Shown: piece after piece, positions 6,568-15,537 of the stretch
Layout of the letters: each line of letters starts with the position of its first letter
How positions within the stretch are numbered: position 1 is the stretch's first letter
DNA from: Geopsychrobacter electrodiphilus DSM 16401
Lineage (GTDB): Bacteria; Desulfobacterota; Desulfuromonadia; Desulfuromonadales; Geopsychrobacteraceae
Length of the DNA stretch: 64,000 bases
Assembly: GCF_000384395.1 (NCBI RefSeq)
Contig: NZ_ARWE01000001.1
Location: 1,364,001-1,428,000 of the forward strand
Direction: 5' to 3'
Position numbers and translations under genes: made by a program
The notes under the pieces: model-generated
Seen by the model: the letters and a program-made list of their open reading frames with translations, nothing else
Databases searched by the model: none
What the model was told of the DNA's origin: nothing

Positions 6568-9186
6568 ATGGATGTTATTACCACCCATATAAACGCTGAT
6601 TTCGATTGCCTCGGTGCAATGATTGCCGCTCGCCGCCTCTATCCGGAGGCGGTGCTGGTCTTCCCCGGTTCACAAGAGCGCGGGCTGAGAGCTTTCCTGC
6701 TCGATTCCACCCTTTATGCTTATAATTTCAAACGGCTTAAGGAAATCAACCTGGGTGAGATTACCCGTCTGATTCTGGTCGACGTGCGTCAAGCTGCCCG
6801 TATCGGGCCCTTTGCCTCTGTGGCTGTTGACCCGCGGGTTGAGCTGCATATCTTTGATCATCATCTCTCGACGATTGACAGCCTGAAAGGAGACTTCGAG
6901 CGCATTGAAGATGTAGGTGCGACCACAACCATCATGACCCGAACTTTTGTTGAGCGGGGGATTGTCCCAACTCCGGATGAAGCAACCATGATGATGCTTG
7001 GGCTATACGAAGATACCGGCAATCTTCTTTACGGCTCAACCTGCGCTGAGGACTTTAGTGCCGCGCGGTTCCTGTTTGAGCAAGGGGCTAATCTCAATAC
7101 TGTCGCCGATTTTCTGGTACGGGAAATGACGCCCGAGCAGGTTGACCTGCTCAACCGTCTGCTCAAATCCTGTCGCCGCATTCAGGTGCATGGGGTTGAA
7201 ATCGCGATTGCTCAGGCATCGCTCGATTATTACGTTACCGATATCGCATCTCTCGCTCATAAGTTGAAGGATATCGAAAACCTTTCGGTACTGATCGTTG
7301 CGGTTCGTATGACAGATCGGGTTTTTATGGTGGCCCGATCTCGAATCGCAGCCGTGGATGTGGGGGAATTGTTGCAGGGTTTTGGCGGCGGCGGACACTC
7401 CTTTGCCGCCTCAGCTACTGTGCGTGATATGCCGCTGGAGCAACTGCTTGATACGTTGGAGCGACGACTGCACGAGCAGATCACACCGCGTATGACGGCT
7501 GGAAGCATAATGAGTACTCCGGTAAAATCTCTGGCGCTGACGTCCAGTATTCGTCAGGCCGCGGAACTATTGACCCGCTTGAATTTCAATGCTGCACCGG
7601 TTCTTGATGGCACGCGGATCGTTGGGATTGTCGCGCGGCAGATGGTTGAAAAAGCCCTGCATCATCAGATGGGAGATACGTCGATCAGTGAGATCATGTC
7701 GAGTGATTTTTCGCAGGCGTCTTCCGGTACCGACATTCTCGATTTGAAAGAGATGATCCTCGCGCATCGTCAACGCTTTATCCCGATCATTGATGAAGGG
7801 GTCCTGGTCGGGGTTGTCACACGCACTGATCTGCTTCAGCACCTGGTCGGAGAACAGGGGAGCAATGGTGGCACCCGGTCTCGTTTGAAACGCAAAAGTG
7901 TCAGTCGTTTACTCCCGCAAATTGTACCGCTGGATCTGTTGTCTCTCTTGCGCCGGATTGGAGAGCTGGCAGAAAGTTCAAATGTTAAAGCTTATCTCGT
8001 GGGTGGATTCGTGCGCGATCTGCTCTTAAGACAACCCAATGATGATGTCGACATTGTCGTTGAGGGGGAGGGCATTTCTTTTGCTGAGCAGGTTGCCCGC
8101 ATGCTGGATGGGCGGGTTAAGGCACATCCTAAATTCGGAACGGCGGTCGTTGTCTCGCCGGAGGGCCTGAAGATAGATATCGCTACCGCGCGCATCGAAT
8201 ATTATGCAGCGCCGGCGGCGTTGCCGGAAGTCGAATATGCTTCCATTCGTCATGATCTCTATCGCCGTGATTTTTCGATCAACACCTTGGCGATGATTTT
8301 AAACCGTTCCAATTTTGGTCAGATACTCGATTTTTTTAATGGCCAGCGTGATCTGAAGGACCAGGCGATCCGGGTTCTGCATAATCTCAGTTTTGTTGAA
8401 GATCCGACACGCGCCTTTCGGGCGGTGCGGTTTGAACAGCGTCTCGGGTTCAAAATCGGTGGGCAGACCGAACGTTTGTTAAAAAATGCCGTAGCGAATA
8501 AGGTTGTCGCACGGGTGAGCGGACGGCGGATTCTGAATGAATTGCGCCATATCCTTGGAGAAACCCATCCATTGCCGGCATTGAAGCGGCTTGATTCCCT
8601 CGGTCTGTTGCCCTTTGTTTCGCCGAGTCTCAGGTTCGACGAAGTCGCAGAGGGTTTGTTTGTTGCAGCTGACAAGGCATTGAACTGGTTTGAATTGCTC
8701 TTCACAGGCGAGGACTGTGATCCCTTTTTGGTTAGACTGCTCTGTTTATTTAATGATTTACCGCGACGTGAACTGAAGAAAACCCTGGCCGCACTGGAGT
8801 TGAAGCTCAGCTGGCAAAACGTATTAAGTGCCGAAGTCATTCAGACGCGCAAGGCACTGGCTTTCTTAACTCGTGCCACTGAACGTTCAACTATGCCAGC
8901 AGCCAGTCGGATTTATCACTGGTTAAACCCCTTGTCACTTGAGTCGTTGATCTATCTTCTGGCCCTGTCTAGATCAGAAGATGCGCGACGCATGATATCA
9001 ACCTATGTGACCCGCTTGCGCCATCTGCGGATTGAATTGGATGGGCATGATCTGACCGCCCTGGGGATGACCCCCGGTCCGCAATACACCAGGATACTGA
9101 CAAATCTGCTTGATGCCAGGATTGACGGAAAAATTTTATCGCGTGAGGATGAAGTACAATGGGTTAAGAAGCATTTTATGCTCTGA
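6568..9186 (+). CDS. DHH phosphoesterase - CBS pair - tRNA nucleotidyltransferase/poly(A) polymerase fusion
   Basis: 872 residues with four recognisable parts. The N-terminal DHH phosphoesterase module contains HINADFDCLGAM at 7-18 and FDHHLS near 96. A DHHA1 domain follows, with GFGGGGHSFAAS near 270. Two CBS domains occupy about 310-430 (motifs GIVARQMV and GVVTRTDLL). The class II nucleotidyltransferase head begins about 470 with YLVGGFVRDLL and the metal-binding DDVDIVV around 491-497, then the neck region with RDFSIN and EDPTRAFRAVRFEQRLGF. Such fusions are known in delta-proteobacteria and Aquificales-type lineages. The nucleotidyltransferase half probably adds A or CCA to tRNA 3' ends. 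The DHH half may trim RNA or small nucleotides and the CBS pair may sense adenine nucleotides; both roles are inference. Which nucleotides it adds cannot be read from sequence. Confidence 0.9.
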   Translation: MDVITTHINADFDCLGAMIAARRLYPEAVLVFPGSQERGLRAFLLDSTLYAYNFKRLKEINLGEITRLILVDVRQAARIGPFASVAVDPRVELHIFDHHLSTIDSLKGDFERIEDVGATTTIMTRTFVERGIVPTPDEATMMMLGLYEDTGNLLYGSTCAEDFSAARFLFEQGANLNTVADFLVREMTPEQVDLLNRLLKSCRRIQVHGVEIAIAQASLDYYVTDIASLAHKLKDIENLSVLIVAVRMTDRVFMVARSRIAAVDVGELLQGFGGGGHSFAASATVRDMPLEQLLDTLERRLHEQITPRMTAGSIMSTPVKSLALTSSIRQAAELLTRLNFNAAPVLDGTRIVGIVARQMVEKALHHQMGDTSISEIMSSDFSQASSGTDILDLKEMILAHRQRFIPIIDEGVLVGVVTRTDLLQHLVGEQGSNGGTRSRLKRKSVSRLLPQIVPLDLLSLLRRIGELAESSNVKAYLVGGFVRDLLLRQPNDDVDIVVEGEGISFAEQVARMLDGRVKAHPKFGTAVVVSPEGLKIDIATARIEYYAAPAALPEVEYASIRHDLYRRDFSINTLAMILNRSNFGQILDFFNGQRDLKDQAIRVLHNLSFVEDPTRAFRAVRFEQRLGFKIGGQTERLLKNAVANKVVARVSGRRILNELRHILGETHPLPALKRLDSLGLLPFVSPSLRFDEVAEGLFVAADKALNWFELLFTGEDCDPFLVRLLCLFNDLPRRELKKTLAALELKLSWQNVLSAEVIQTRKALAFLTRATERSTMPAASRIYHWLNPLSLESLIYLLALSRSEDARRMISTYVTRLRHLRIELDGHDLTALGMTPGPQYTRILTNLLDARIDGKILSREDEVQWVKKHFML

Positions 9187-9290
9187 GTTCTCGAATTGAG
9201 CATTTCATTGACTCCCCTCGGGGGTTCTGCGAAAATCTGCCCTGTTTTCTTTGTATTACCGCTGGAGCGGGCATGGAGTAATTTGATTTT

Positions 9291-9989
9291 ATGGGGCATG
9301 GAATAGACGCTTTTTTACTGAAATTGTCGGTGATGCTGGTGCCGGCCCTGCTTGCTATAATCCTGCATGAAGTCGCTCACGGCTATGTTGCAGACCGATT
9401 GGGAGATCCGACCGCGCGCCTGCTGGGGCGTTTGACCCTTAATCCCTTACGCCACCTTGATCCGATCGGCACGATCGCGATCTTCGTTTTCGGTTTCGGC
9501 TGGGCACGGCCGGTGCCGGTCAACGCCAAAAACCTGCGTCATCCGCGACAGGACATGATCTGGGTCGCCCTGGCAGGCCCGTTGACCAATCTCGCTCTCG
9601 CTTTGATTTCGGTCCTCTTTCTGCGTGGCATCAGCCTCCTGGAAACGACTCAATTGGTCAGTAGCCAGATGTTCTTGGATATCAGTCGACCCCTCAGGGT
9701 TATGGCGGCCTTTAGCCTCTACATCAATCTGCTGCTCGGTGTTTTCAACCTTCTCCCGATCCCTCCCCTCGATGGCGGACGTGTCCTGGTAGGCATTCTG
9801 CCCGGAAAACAAGCGCTCTGGCTCAATCGTTTTGAACCGTTCGGATTTGTCCTGCTACTGTTATTGATTTTTTTTACCGATGTCTGGAGTCGGCTGCTTT
9901 CGCCGTTGATGACTCTGCTGCTGCAGACCCTGGCCGGGGGTGAATACCACTATGTCGAAAAAGCGATCAGCTTTCTTTTTGGTGGTTAG
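9291..9989 (+). CDS. Site-2 protease family (M50) membrane zinc metalloprotease
   Basis: 232 residues and strongly hydrophobic, with four to six membrane segments. The zinc motif HEVAH (H26, E27, H30) is in the first membrane segment, and the third ligand is in the PIPPLDGGRVL segment (D161). This is the compact, PDZ-less M50 type that cuts within membranes; the natural substrate is unknown. The start ATG at 9291 has only a weak ribosome site (a distant GGAG near 9273). The gene is 3 bases before scpA, an association common in many bacteria and probably only transcriptional. Confidence 0.9.
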   Translation: MGHGIDAFLLKLSVMLVPALLAIILHEVAHGYVADRLGDPTARLLGRLTLNPLRHLDPIGTIAIFVFGFGWARPVPVNAKNLRHPRQDMIWVALAGPLTNLALALISVLFLRGISLLETTQLVSSQMFLDISRPLRVMAAFSLYINLLLGVFNLLPIPPLDGGRVLVGILPGKQALWLNRFEPFGFVLLLLLIFFTDVWSRLLSPLMTLLLQTLAGGEYHYVEKAISFLFGG

Positions 9990-9992
9990 CTG

Positions 9993-10760
9993 ATGTCGAT
10001 TGCTATCAGTCTGCCGAACTTCGACGGTCCCCTTGATTTGCTGCTTCATCTGATAAAAACCAACGAAATGGATATTGCCGATATCCAGATAGGTGAAATC
10101 ACCGAGCAGTACCTTGCCGTGATTGATCAGATGCAACAGCTGAATCTGGACGTCGCCGGTGAGTTTTTAGTCATGGCGGCGACCCTGATGCATATCAAAT
10201 CACAGATGCTGTTGCCAGTTTCAGAAGATATTGTCGGTGAAGACGAAGAACTTGATCCACGCGCTGAACTTATCCGGCGTCTACTGGAATATCAGCGCTA
10301 TAAGGATGCGGCCAATAATCTGGACCTCCGTCCCTGTCTGAAGCGTGACGTTTTTTTACGCCAATTCGTTGAGCCTGACACAAGCGAAGCCAGCGTGGGA
10401 GATGATATTAGTCTCGGGGTGTACCAGTTGGCAGCTGCATTTCATAAGCTGCTGAAACACGCCAAAATCGACGTTGTTCACGAGGTTATGCGTGAGCAGT
10501 TGTCGGTTTCTGACTATATTCATAAGATTCTCGAGCAGCTGCAATCTTGCGAACAACGCGCCTTTGCGGATTTTTTTACCCATAGGGGAACACGGCGTGA
10601 AATGGTTGTGACTTTTCTGGCGATGCTCGAACTTGTGAAAATGCGGATGATCAAGATTTCACAAAGTGCGGAGTTTCAGCCGATTTGGCTCAGCCTGGCC
10701 GTACAGAATTCCGGGCCCGATCCCTTGGCTCTGGACGAGGAGGCGATGGGGTATGGATGA
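9993..10760 (+). CDS. scpA: Segregation and condensation protein A
   Basis: 255 residues, the usual ScpA length. ScpA is the kleisin subunit that bridges the SMC ATPase heads and, with ScpB, forms the bacterial condensin. The N-terminus (FDGPLDLLLHLIKTNEMDI) is diagnostic. MAATLMHIKSQMLLP, an acidic linker EDEELDPR, and the C-terminal winged-helix region with TFLAMLELVKMRMIKI follow. It overlaps scpB by 8 bases. The smc gene is not in the window. Confidence 0.96.
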   Translation: MSIAISLPNFDGPLDLLLHLIKTNEMDIADIQIGEITEQYLAVIDQMQQLNLDVAGEFLVMAATLMHIKSQMLLPVSEDIVGEDEELDPRAELIRRLLEYQRYKDAANNLDLRPCLKRDVFLRQFVEPDTSEASVGDDISLGVYQLAAAFHKLLKHAKIDVVHEVMREQLSVSDYIHKILEQLQSCEQRAFADFFTHRGTRREMVVTFLAMLELVKMRMIKISQSAEFQPIWLSLAVQNSGPDPLALDEEAMGYG

Positions 10761-11358
10761 ACGTTGCCGGGCGGTTGCGGCATTAATCTTTGCCGCTGAG
10801 GGTCCCATGAGCCTCGATCGTCTTTGTCTGTTTTTTGAATGCCAACGTGCGGAACTCAGGCCTGTCATTGACCGTCTGCTTGAGGCGTATCCTGTCTCAC
10901 GGGGTGGCTTCTATCTGGCTGAGATCGCCGGGGGATATCAGTTTCGCACTGACCCGGACCTTTCACATTGGTTGGGCAAGTTGAATCGTGATCGACCTTT
11001 CCGCTTTTCACCGGCGGCTCTGGAGACCCTGGCGATGATCGCTTATCGGCAACCGGTGACTCGAGGCGAGATCGAATATTTGCGCGGTGTTGATTCCGGG
11101 GGAGTATTAAAAACCCTGCTCGATAAGGGATTTCTGCGGATTTTGGGGAAAAAAGACGTCCCCGGTCGACCTTTAATGTATGGGACCAGCCGGAACTTTT
11201 TAGAATTTTTTGGTTTGAAAGATCTGAGTGATCTACCGACGTTACGTGAATTTACAGCTTTGGACCCAGGACTGGATTCTGCTGCTGATCTTCAGACGGA
11301 AAGCGGGCTGGCGCCAGCTGAAGAACTGATTATTGAACAGGAATTGAAAGACGCATGA
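10753..11358 (+). CDS. scpB: Segregation and condensation protein B
   Basis: 201 residues. ScpB dimers bind the ScpA kleisin in the SMC complex. The two winged-helix domains are visible: AALIFAAEGPMSLDRL at the start and the signature ALETLAMIAYRQPVTRGEIE in the second, then GRPLMYGTSRNFLEFFGLKDL. The start chosen is the ATG at 10753, which overlaps the scpA end and has GAGGAGG about 10 bases upstream. A longer frame beginning at 10666 would overlap scpA much further and adds residues foreign to the family. The stop overlaps the rluB start (ATGA). Confidence 0.95.
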   Translation: MDERCRAVAALIFAAEGPMSLDRLCLFFECQRAELRPVIDRLLEAYPVSRGGFYLAEIAGGYQFRTDPDLSHWLGKLNRDRPFRFSPAALETLAMIAYRQPVTRGEIEYLRGVDSGGVLKTLLDKGFLRILGKKDVPGRPLMYGTSRNFLEFFGLKDLSDLPTLREFTALDPGLDSAADLQTESGLAPAEELIIEQELKDA

Positions 11359-12074
11359 AAGAACGATTGCAGAAATTAATCTCACGCTCCGGGTTGATGT
11401 CACGTCGCCAGGCAGAGGTGAAGATCCGTCAGGGGCTGGTCTCGATTGATGGTCGCATCGCTCAATTAGGGGAGAGCGCCGATCCTGCATTGGAAGAGGT
11501 TCGGGTTGAAGGGGCGCAACTTCAGTTCGATTCTCATACACTAACCCTGATCTTGAATAAACCAACCGGATACATCTGTACCATGAACGATCCGCAAAAC
11601 CGTCGTCTGGCGAGTGATCTGCTGCCGAAGGAACTCGGACGCTTATATCCGGTCGGGCGACTCGATTATAATACGGAAGGATTGCTGTTATTGACGAACG
11701 ATGGAGAACTCGCTCAGCATCTGACCCATCCAAGTCATCAGGTGACAAAAACATATCTGGTTAAGGTCCGCGGGTGGTTGGATGATGCCGGCCGAAATAA
11801 GCTGGAAACAGGCGTCCCCCTGGACGACGGCCTGACTGCTCCGGCAACCGTTTCTGCAGTGCGGCGTAGTGGCAAAAACTGCTGGTTTGAACTGACCCTC
11901 GGGGAAGGCCGGAATCGTCAAGTTCGCCGAATGTGTGATGCTATCGGTCTTTCGGTCATTCGATTGAAGAGAATTGCCTTGGGCGATTTACACCTTGGGG
12001 AACTCGAAACTGGAAAGTTTCGTGTTTTACAGGCGACTGAATTACTCAGGTTGAAAAAAAATGCGGGTCTGTAA
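11355..12074 (+). CDS. rluB: 23S rRNA pseudouridine synthase, RluB/RsuA family
   Basis: 239 residues. An N-terminal S4 RNA-binding domain (RLQKLISRSGLMSRRQAEVKIRQG, split as RLQKLISRSG and SRRQAEVKIRQG) is followed by the pseudouridine synthase domain. The catalytic aspartate is D104 in GRLDYNTEGLLLLTNDG. The block GEGRNRQVRRMCDAIG is typical of RluB/RluE/RsuA. RluB modifies U2605 in 23S rRNA; assignment to RluB rather than another family member rests on the usual scpA-scpB-rluB order. It overlaps scpB by 4 bases. Confidence 0.9.
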   Translation: MKERLQKLISRSGLMSRRQAEVKIRQGLVSIDGRIAQLGESADPALEEVRVEGAQLQFDSHTLTLILNKPTGYICTMNDPQNRRLASDLLPKELGRLYPVGRLDYNTEGLLLLTNDGELAQHLTHPSHQVTKTYLVKVRGWLDDAGRNKLETGVPLDDGLTAPATVSAVRRSGKNCWFELTLGEGRNRQVRRMCDAIGLSVIRLKRIALGDLHLGELETGKFRVLQATELLRLKKNAGL

Positions 12075-12174
12075 TACTCTAAACCGGTGAATATGGAGTG
12101 GGAGGGGCCATTGTATTCTCAATATCGTCTCTCCCAGAACAAGCTGTTTTTCCTAGGGAAACAGGGTGTCTTTC

Positions 12175-12204
12175 TTGACAACTCGGAATCTCATCGCTTA
12201 TCTT
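12175..12204 (+). promoter_or_regulatory. Sigma-70-type promoter for the TPR gene
   Basis: A perfect TTGACA (12175-12180) and TATCTT (12199-12204) are 18 bases apart. Transcription from about 12211 would give a 39-base leader that contains GGGGAG and the TTG start at 12250. This argues against the longer frame that opens with GTG at 12166, upstream of the promoter. Confidence 0.6.
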
Positions 12205-12249
12205 TGGCGAGTTGATTCTGAGTCCGTTTTGAAGTGGGGAGCACATCTT

Positions 12250-14430
12250 TTGTCAAACAAGCAAAAATATATTGATTCAGCGCAGAAGAATATCAAGAAA
12301 AAACTCTTTTCCCGGGCGATCAAGGACTATCAGAAAGTCGTGGAAGTTGATCCGCGAGACATCCGTTCACGCCAACGCTTGGCAGAACTCTTCGTAAAAA
12401 CCAATCAAACCGGCGAAGCTTTTGAGCAATACGAGGCAGTTGCCAAGTATTTTGCAAGTAATGGATTTTACCTCAAGGCGATCGCTATTTATAAACAAAT
12501 GCAACGCCTTGATCCAAGTCAGATCAATATCTTCAGCCGACTTGCGGAGTTAAATGAAAAACAGGGGCTGGTGGGTAATGCCCTTGCGGAACTGCGACAT
12601 CTCGTAGGTTACTACGAAAAGAACAACATGGTGGCCGATGCGATCAAGACGCTTGAGAAGATGCGTGATCTTGATAGTGGCAGTATCAATGTGCAGGTCA
12701 AACTAGCTGAAGTTTATGCTAATAATGAGCGTGTTGCCGATGGACTTGCGGAATTTAAAGATATTTTAAAGCAATTGGAAGGGAAGCAAGATTTCGATAA
12801 AATTTTACGTCTCTACCGAATATTCCTTCCGCTCTTCCCACAAAATATTGATCTGCAAAAAGGATTGGCGCTGACCCTGATTCAGGTGGGGGATTCCTCC
12901 AAAGGCATTACGCTACTTCAGCAGTTGTTGCGAAACCACACCTGTGATGCCGAAATTCTGCCGATCCTCGGTACTACATATCAAGACTTAGAAGATTATA
13001 AAAATGCTCGTTTGACTTATCTTCACCTGCTGAAACTGGATTCCAGGGATCTGGACGCTCGTGAAAGTTTGGTTCAGTGTTATCTAAAAGAAAAAAATTA
13101 TCCTAAAGCACTCGCTGAGCTGGAAGACTGGAAAGAAGCATTCCTTAAGATTAATCGATTGGAGCGGCTGCAAGAATTCTACGAATCCCTGCAGTCCATG
13201 TTGCCCGGAAATCAACAGGTTCTTCAGACCCTCGACTCCATCTATGAAATGACCGGGGATGGGGGCAAGCGCCTTGATATGGTCTCAGGGACAGTTACAC
13301 ACGGAGAGATTGGTTCTGTGCGTGCCAACGTCGCTGAAGAGACTCTGTCAGACTCCTTGCTGGGCGACATGGGGTCTGGCGATGATAATCTTGATTTTGA
13401 CGTGTCTGATCTGATTGGTGATTCCGTGGGTGCCGAGATTCCGGTTGCTGAAGAAGGGTCCGAACTGGAGCTAGAGCTTCTGGACGAGGTTGAGCCTGAG
13501 GAAGAAGATGAGTTTATTGAGCTTAATCTCACAAATTCTCCTGACGCCGAAAAAAGTAATTCATTTGAAGAGATGAGCCTCGACTTTGATCTTGATGATG
13601 ATGACATTTCGGCCCCTTCTCGGGACGTTGATGCCGATCTGGAAGAAGCTGAATTTTATCTTCAGCAGGGGTTGTTTGAAGAAGCCGAAAAAGTTTGTAT
13701 CAGTATTCTCGAGCAACTACCCGATAGCATGGAAGTGAAAACCAAGCTTGAGGAGATCAGGTCTCGCAGGGATGTGCAGGGCCTTCAGGGAGAAACTTCT
13801 ACTGAACTTCAGGATCTTGCCGCCGAGCTGCTTGAAGAGGGCTTTCCTGAAATGGATATCGAATTGACCGACGAGGCAGGGCGGGACCAGTTCGAATCCT
13901 TTTCCGATTCTCCGCCAAAAAAGACTGAGAATACTTCGCGTAAGGTTTTCCGCACTGATGTTGATGAGCAAATTGCGGCAGATGATATGGAGTCACATTA
14001 CAATTTGGGGATCGCGTATCGCGAGATGGGTCTGTTTAGTGACGCCGTTGCTGAATTTGGTAAGGCTGAAAGAGATCCTGCCCGTTTTGTGGATTGTCAG
14101 ACTTTAAAGGGTCTTTGTTGTGTTGATCAGGGTGACTTTGAAAAGGGTGAGGAAGCCTTTCTTGCCGCATTGGCTGGTGATGATCTGGCGGAAGGTCAGA
14201 AGTTGAGCCTGCATTATGAGCTTGGGCTTCTATACGAAAACTGGGAACGTCCTCTGGATGCGCTGGATAGCTTTCAGTATGTTGCTGATTCCGAGCTTTT
14301 TTTTCGTGATGTCGCCGACCGTCTGGAGCAGTTGCGAAAAAAATTAGGGCTTGATGATGACTCCGACCAGCAGAAGGCCGATGCAAAGGGTGAATCGTTG
14401 GTACCGAAGGATCGGATCTCCTTTCTGTGA
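12250..14430 (+). CDS. Large tetratricopeptide-repeat protein with acidic linker and FimV-like segment
   Basis: 726 residues from a TTG start at 12250. The start is preceded by GGGGAG eight bases away and gives the family-like N-terminus MSNKQKYIDSAQKNIKKKLF. Residues about 5-340 are tandem TPR helices (for example KDYQKVVEVDPRDIRSRQRL). Residues about 390-475 form a very acidic, probably disordered linker. A short helical unit (AEFYLQQGLFEEAEKVC) resembling the FimV C-terminal domain follows, and two or more TPRs end the protein. There is no signal peptide, so a cytoplasmic scaffold is likely. It lies 87 bases before an ExeA-type ATPase, suggesting a shared role, perhaps in pilus, secretion or polar assembly; that is inference. 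Confidence 0.8.
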   Translation: MSNKQKYIDSAQKNIKKKLFSRAIKDYQKVVEVDPRDIRSRQRLAELFVKTNQTGEAFEQYEAVAKYFASNGFYLKAIAIYKQMQRLDPSQINIFSRLAELNEKQGLVGNALAELRHLVGYYEKNNMVADAIKTLEKMRDLDSGSINVQVKLAEVYANNERVADGLAEFKDILKQLEGKQDFDKILRLYRIFLPLFPQNIDLQKGLALTLIQVGDSSKGITLLQQLLRNHTCDAEILPILGTTYQDLEDYKNARLTYLHLLKLDSRDLDARESLVQCYLKEKNYPKALAELEDWKEAFLKINRLERLQEFYESLQSMLPGNQQVLQTLDSIYEMTGDGGKRLDMVSGTVTHGEIGSVRANVAEETLSDSLLGDMGSGDDNLDFDVSDLIGDSVGAEIPVAEEGSELELELLDEVEPEEEDEFIELNLTNSPDAEKSNSFEEMSLDFDLDDDDISAPSRDVDADLEEAEFYLQQGLFEEAEKVCISILEQLPDSMEVKTKLEEIRSRRDVQGLQGETSTELQDLAAELLEEGFPEMDIELTDEAGRDQFESFSDSPPKKTENTSRKVFRTDVDEQIAADDMESHYNLGIAYREMGLFSDAVAEFGKAERDPARFVDCQTLKGLCCVDQGDFEKGEEAFLAALAGDDLAEGQKLSLHYELGLLYENWERPLDALDSFQYVADSELFFRDVADRLEQLRKKLGLDDDSDQQKADAKGESLVPKDRISFL

Positions 14431-14517
14431 ATAAACTTGCAATTGACCGATATTTAATCGTGCCTCAGGTTATGCTATTCGCTAGCGGTTGCTGTTTAAC
14501 CCTGAGAAGGAGGGATT

Positions 14518-15462
14518 ATGGGGTACGCTGAATATTTTAATCTTGAGCGGGAGCCTTTTTCCAACGCGCCAAACGATAAGTTTTTTTTCAATAGTGATCA
14601 ACATAATCAGGCTTTGCTGCGTTTGATGTATGCCGTCGACTCGAATAAGGGTCTTGCTGTTTTGGTTGGTGGTGTAGGGACGGGCAAGACAACTCTGGCG
14701 CGTCGAATGCTGGATAACTTGCCTCTTGATCAATATGAATCTTCCCTGCTGGTGATGATTCATTCCGGCATTACTCCGGTGTGGATTTTATCGCGCATCG
14801 CCCTGCAGCTTGGGGTCAAGGCTCCCGATAACGATCCATTGAGAATCCTCAAGCAGCTCTATGAAAGACTATTGCAGATTCATGATGAAGGTCGCAAAGC
14901 CGTGGTCCTGATTGATGAAGCGCAGATGTTACAGAGTCGCGAACTGATGGAAGAGTTTCGCGGTCTGCTTAATCTTGAAATTCCAGGGAAAAAACTGCTC
15001 AATGTTGTGTTCTTCGGTCTCTCGAATCTGGAGCAGAGCATGAAACTCGATGAACCGCTTGCCCAGCGGGTAGCAGTTAAATACACGCTCAAGCCTCTAT
15101 CTGCAGAGACAACGCACAGTTACATTGCTCATCGCCTGCGTGTTGCGGGGGGTGAAGAGATGCTGTTTGAGGAGTCCGCCATTGATAAGATTCATAAGTA
15201 TGCTGGTGGTGTACCGCGACTAATCAACACGATTGCCGATAATGCGCTGTTTGAAACATATTTGCGACATGACTTGATTGTTTCTGAGGCGGTCGTAGAT
15301 AGTGTTTCTGAAGATCTTGGGTTGAGTAACCCCATAAGTTTTCAACCGGTTAGCACTCAAAGTGCCGTTGTCTCTGCAGTGCCAGAAGCTCAACCCGATG
15401 GTGATGATCAAAATGATTTGGAGGCTATTGACACAATGCTCCAGGGCTTTCAGGAGGGTTGA
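14518..15462 (+). CDS. ExeA/GspA/MshM-like AAA ATPase
   Basis: 314 residues. The N-terminal hallmark YFNLEREPFSNAPN is typical of the ExeA/GspA and MSHA-biogenesis ATPases. The Walker A motif GGVGTGKTT (K57) and Walker B VVLIDEAQML (D about 133) are intact, with a sensor region GGVPRLINTIADNALF. The C-terminal membrane segment and peptidoglycan-binding domain of full ExeA are missing; the tail is short and acidic. ExeA relatives help insert secretins in type II secretion or type IV pili. The substrate here is unknown. A good GAAGGAGGG site precedes the ATG. Confidence 0.87.
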   Translation: MGYAEYFNLEREPFSNAPNDKFFFNSDQHNQALLRLMYAVDSNKGLAVLVGGVGTGKTTLARRMLDNLPLDQYESSLLVMIHSGITPVWILSRIALQLGVKAPDNDPLRILKQLYERLLQIHDEGRKAVVLIDEAQMLQSRELMEEFRGLLNLEIPGKKLLNVVFFGLSNLEQSMKLDEPLAQRVAVKYTLKPLSAETTHSYIAHRLRVAGGEEMLFEESAIDKIHKYAGGVPRLINTIADNALFETYLRHDLIVSEAVVDSVSEDLGLSNPISFQPVSTQSAVVSAVPEAQPDGDDQNDLEAIDTMLQGFQEG

Positions 15463-15489
15463 AACTCCCAGCCAGCGTGCTTTTGATTG

Positions 15490-15523
15490 TAGCGACCGGG
15501 AGTTTGGTCGCTACTGTTGTTTT
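15490..15523 (+). terminator. Probable terminator between the AAA ATPase gene and mutL
   Basis: A perfect 8-base stem (15490-15497 with 15506-15513) with an 8-base loop is followed by the T-rich stretch CTGTTGTTTT. It begins about 27 bases after the ATPase stop. The T-run is interrupted, so termination may be partial. Confidence 0.55.
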
Positions 15524-15537
15524 AAGTGAGGTTTTAC

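Noticed and set aside
13242-13607. Serine-rich 121-codon frame antisense to the TPR gene
   Set aside because: The serine runs simply mirror the GAx/GAT codons of the acidic linker on the other strand; no start signal.
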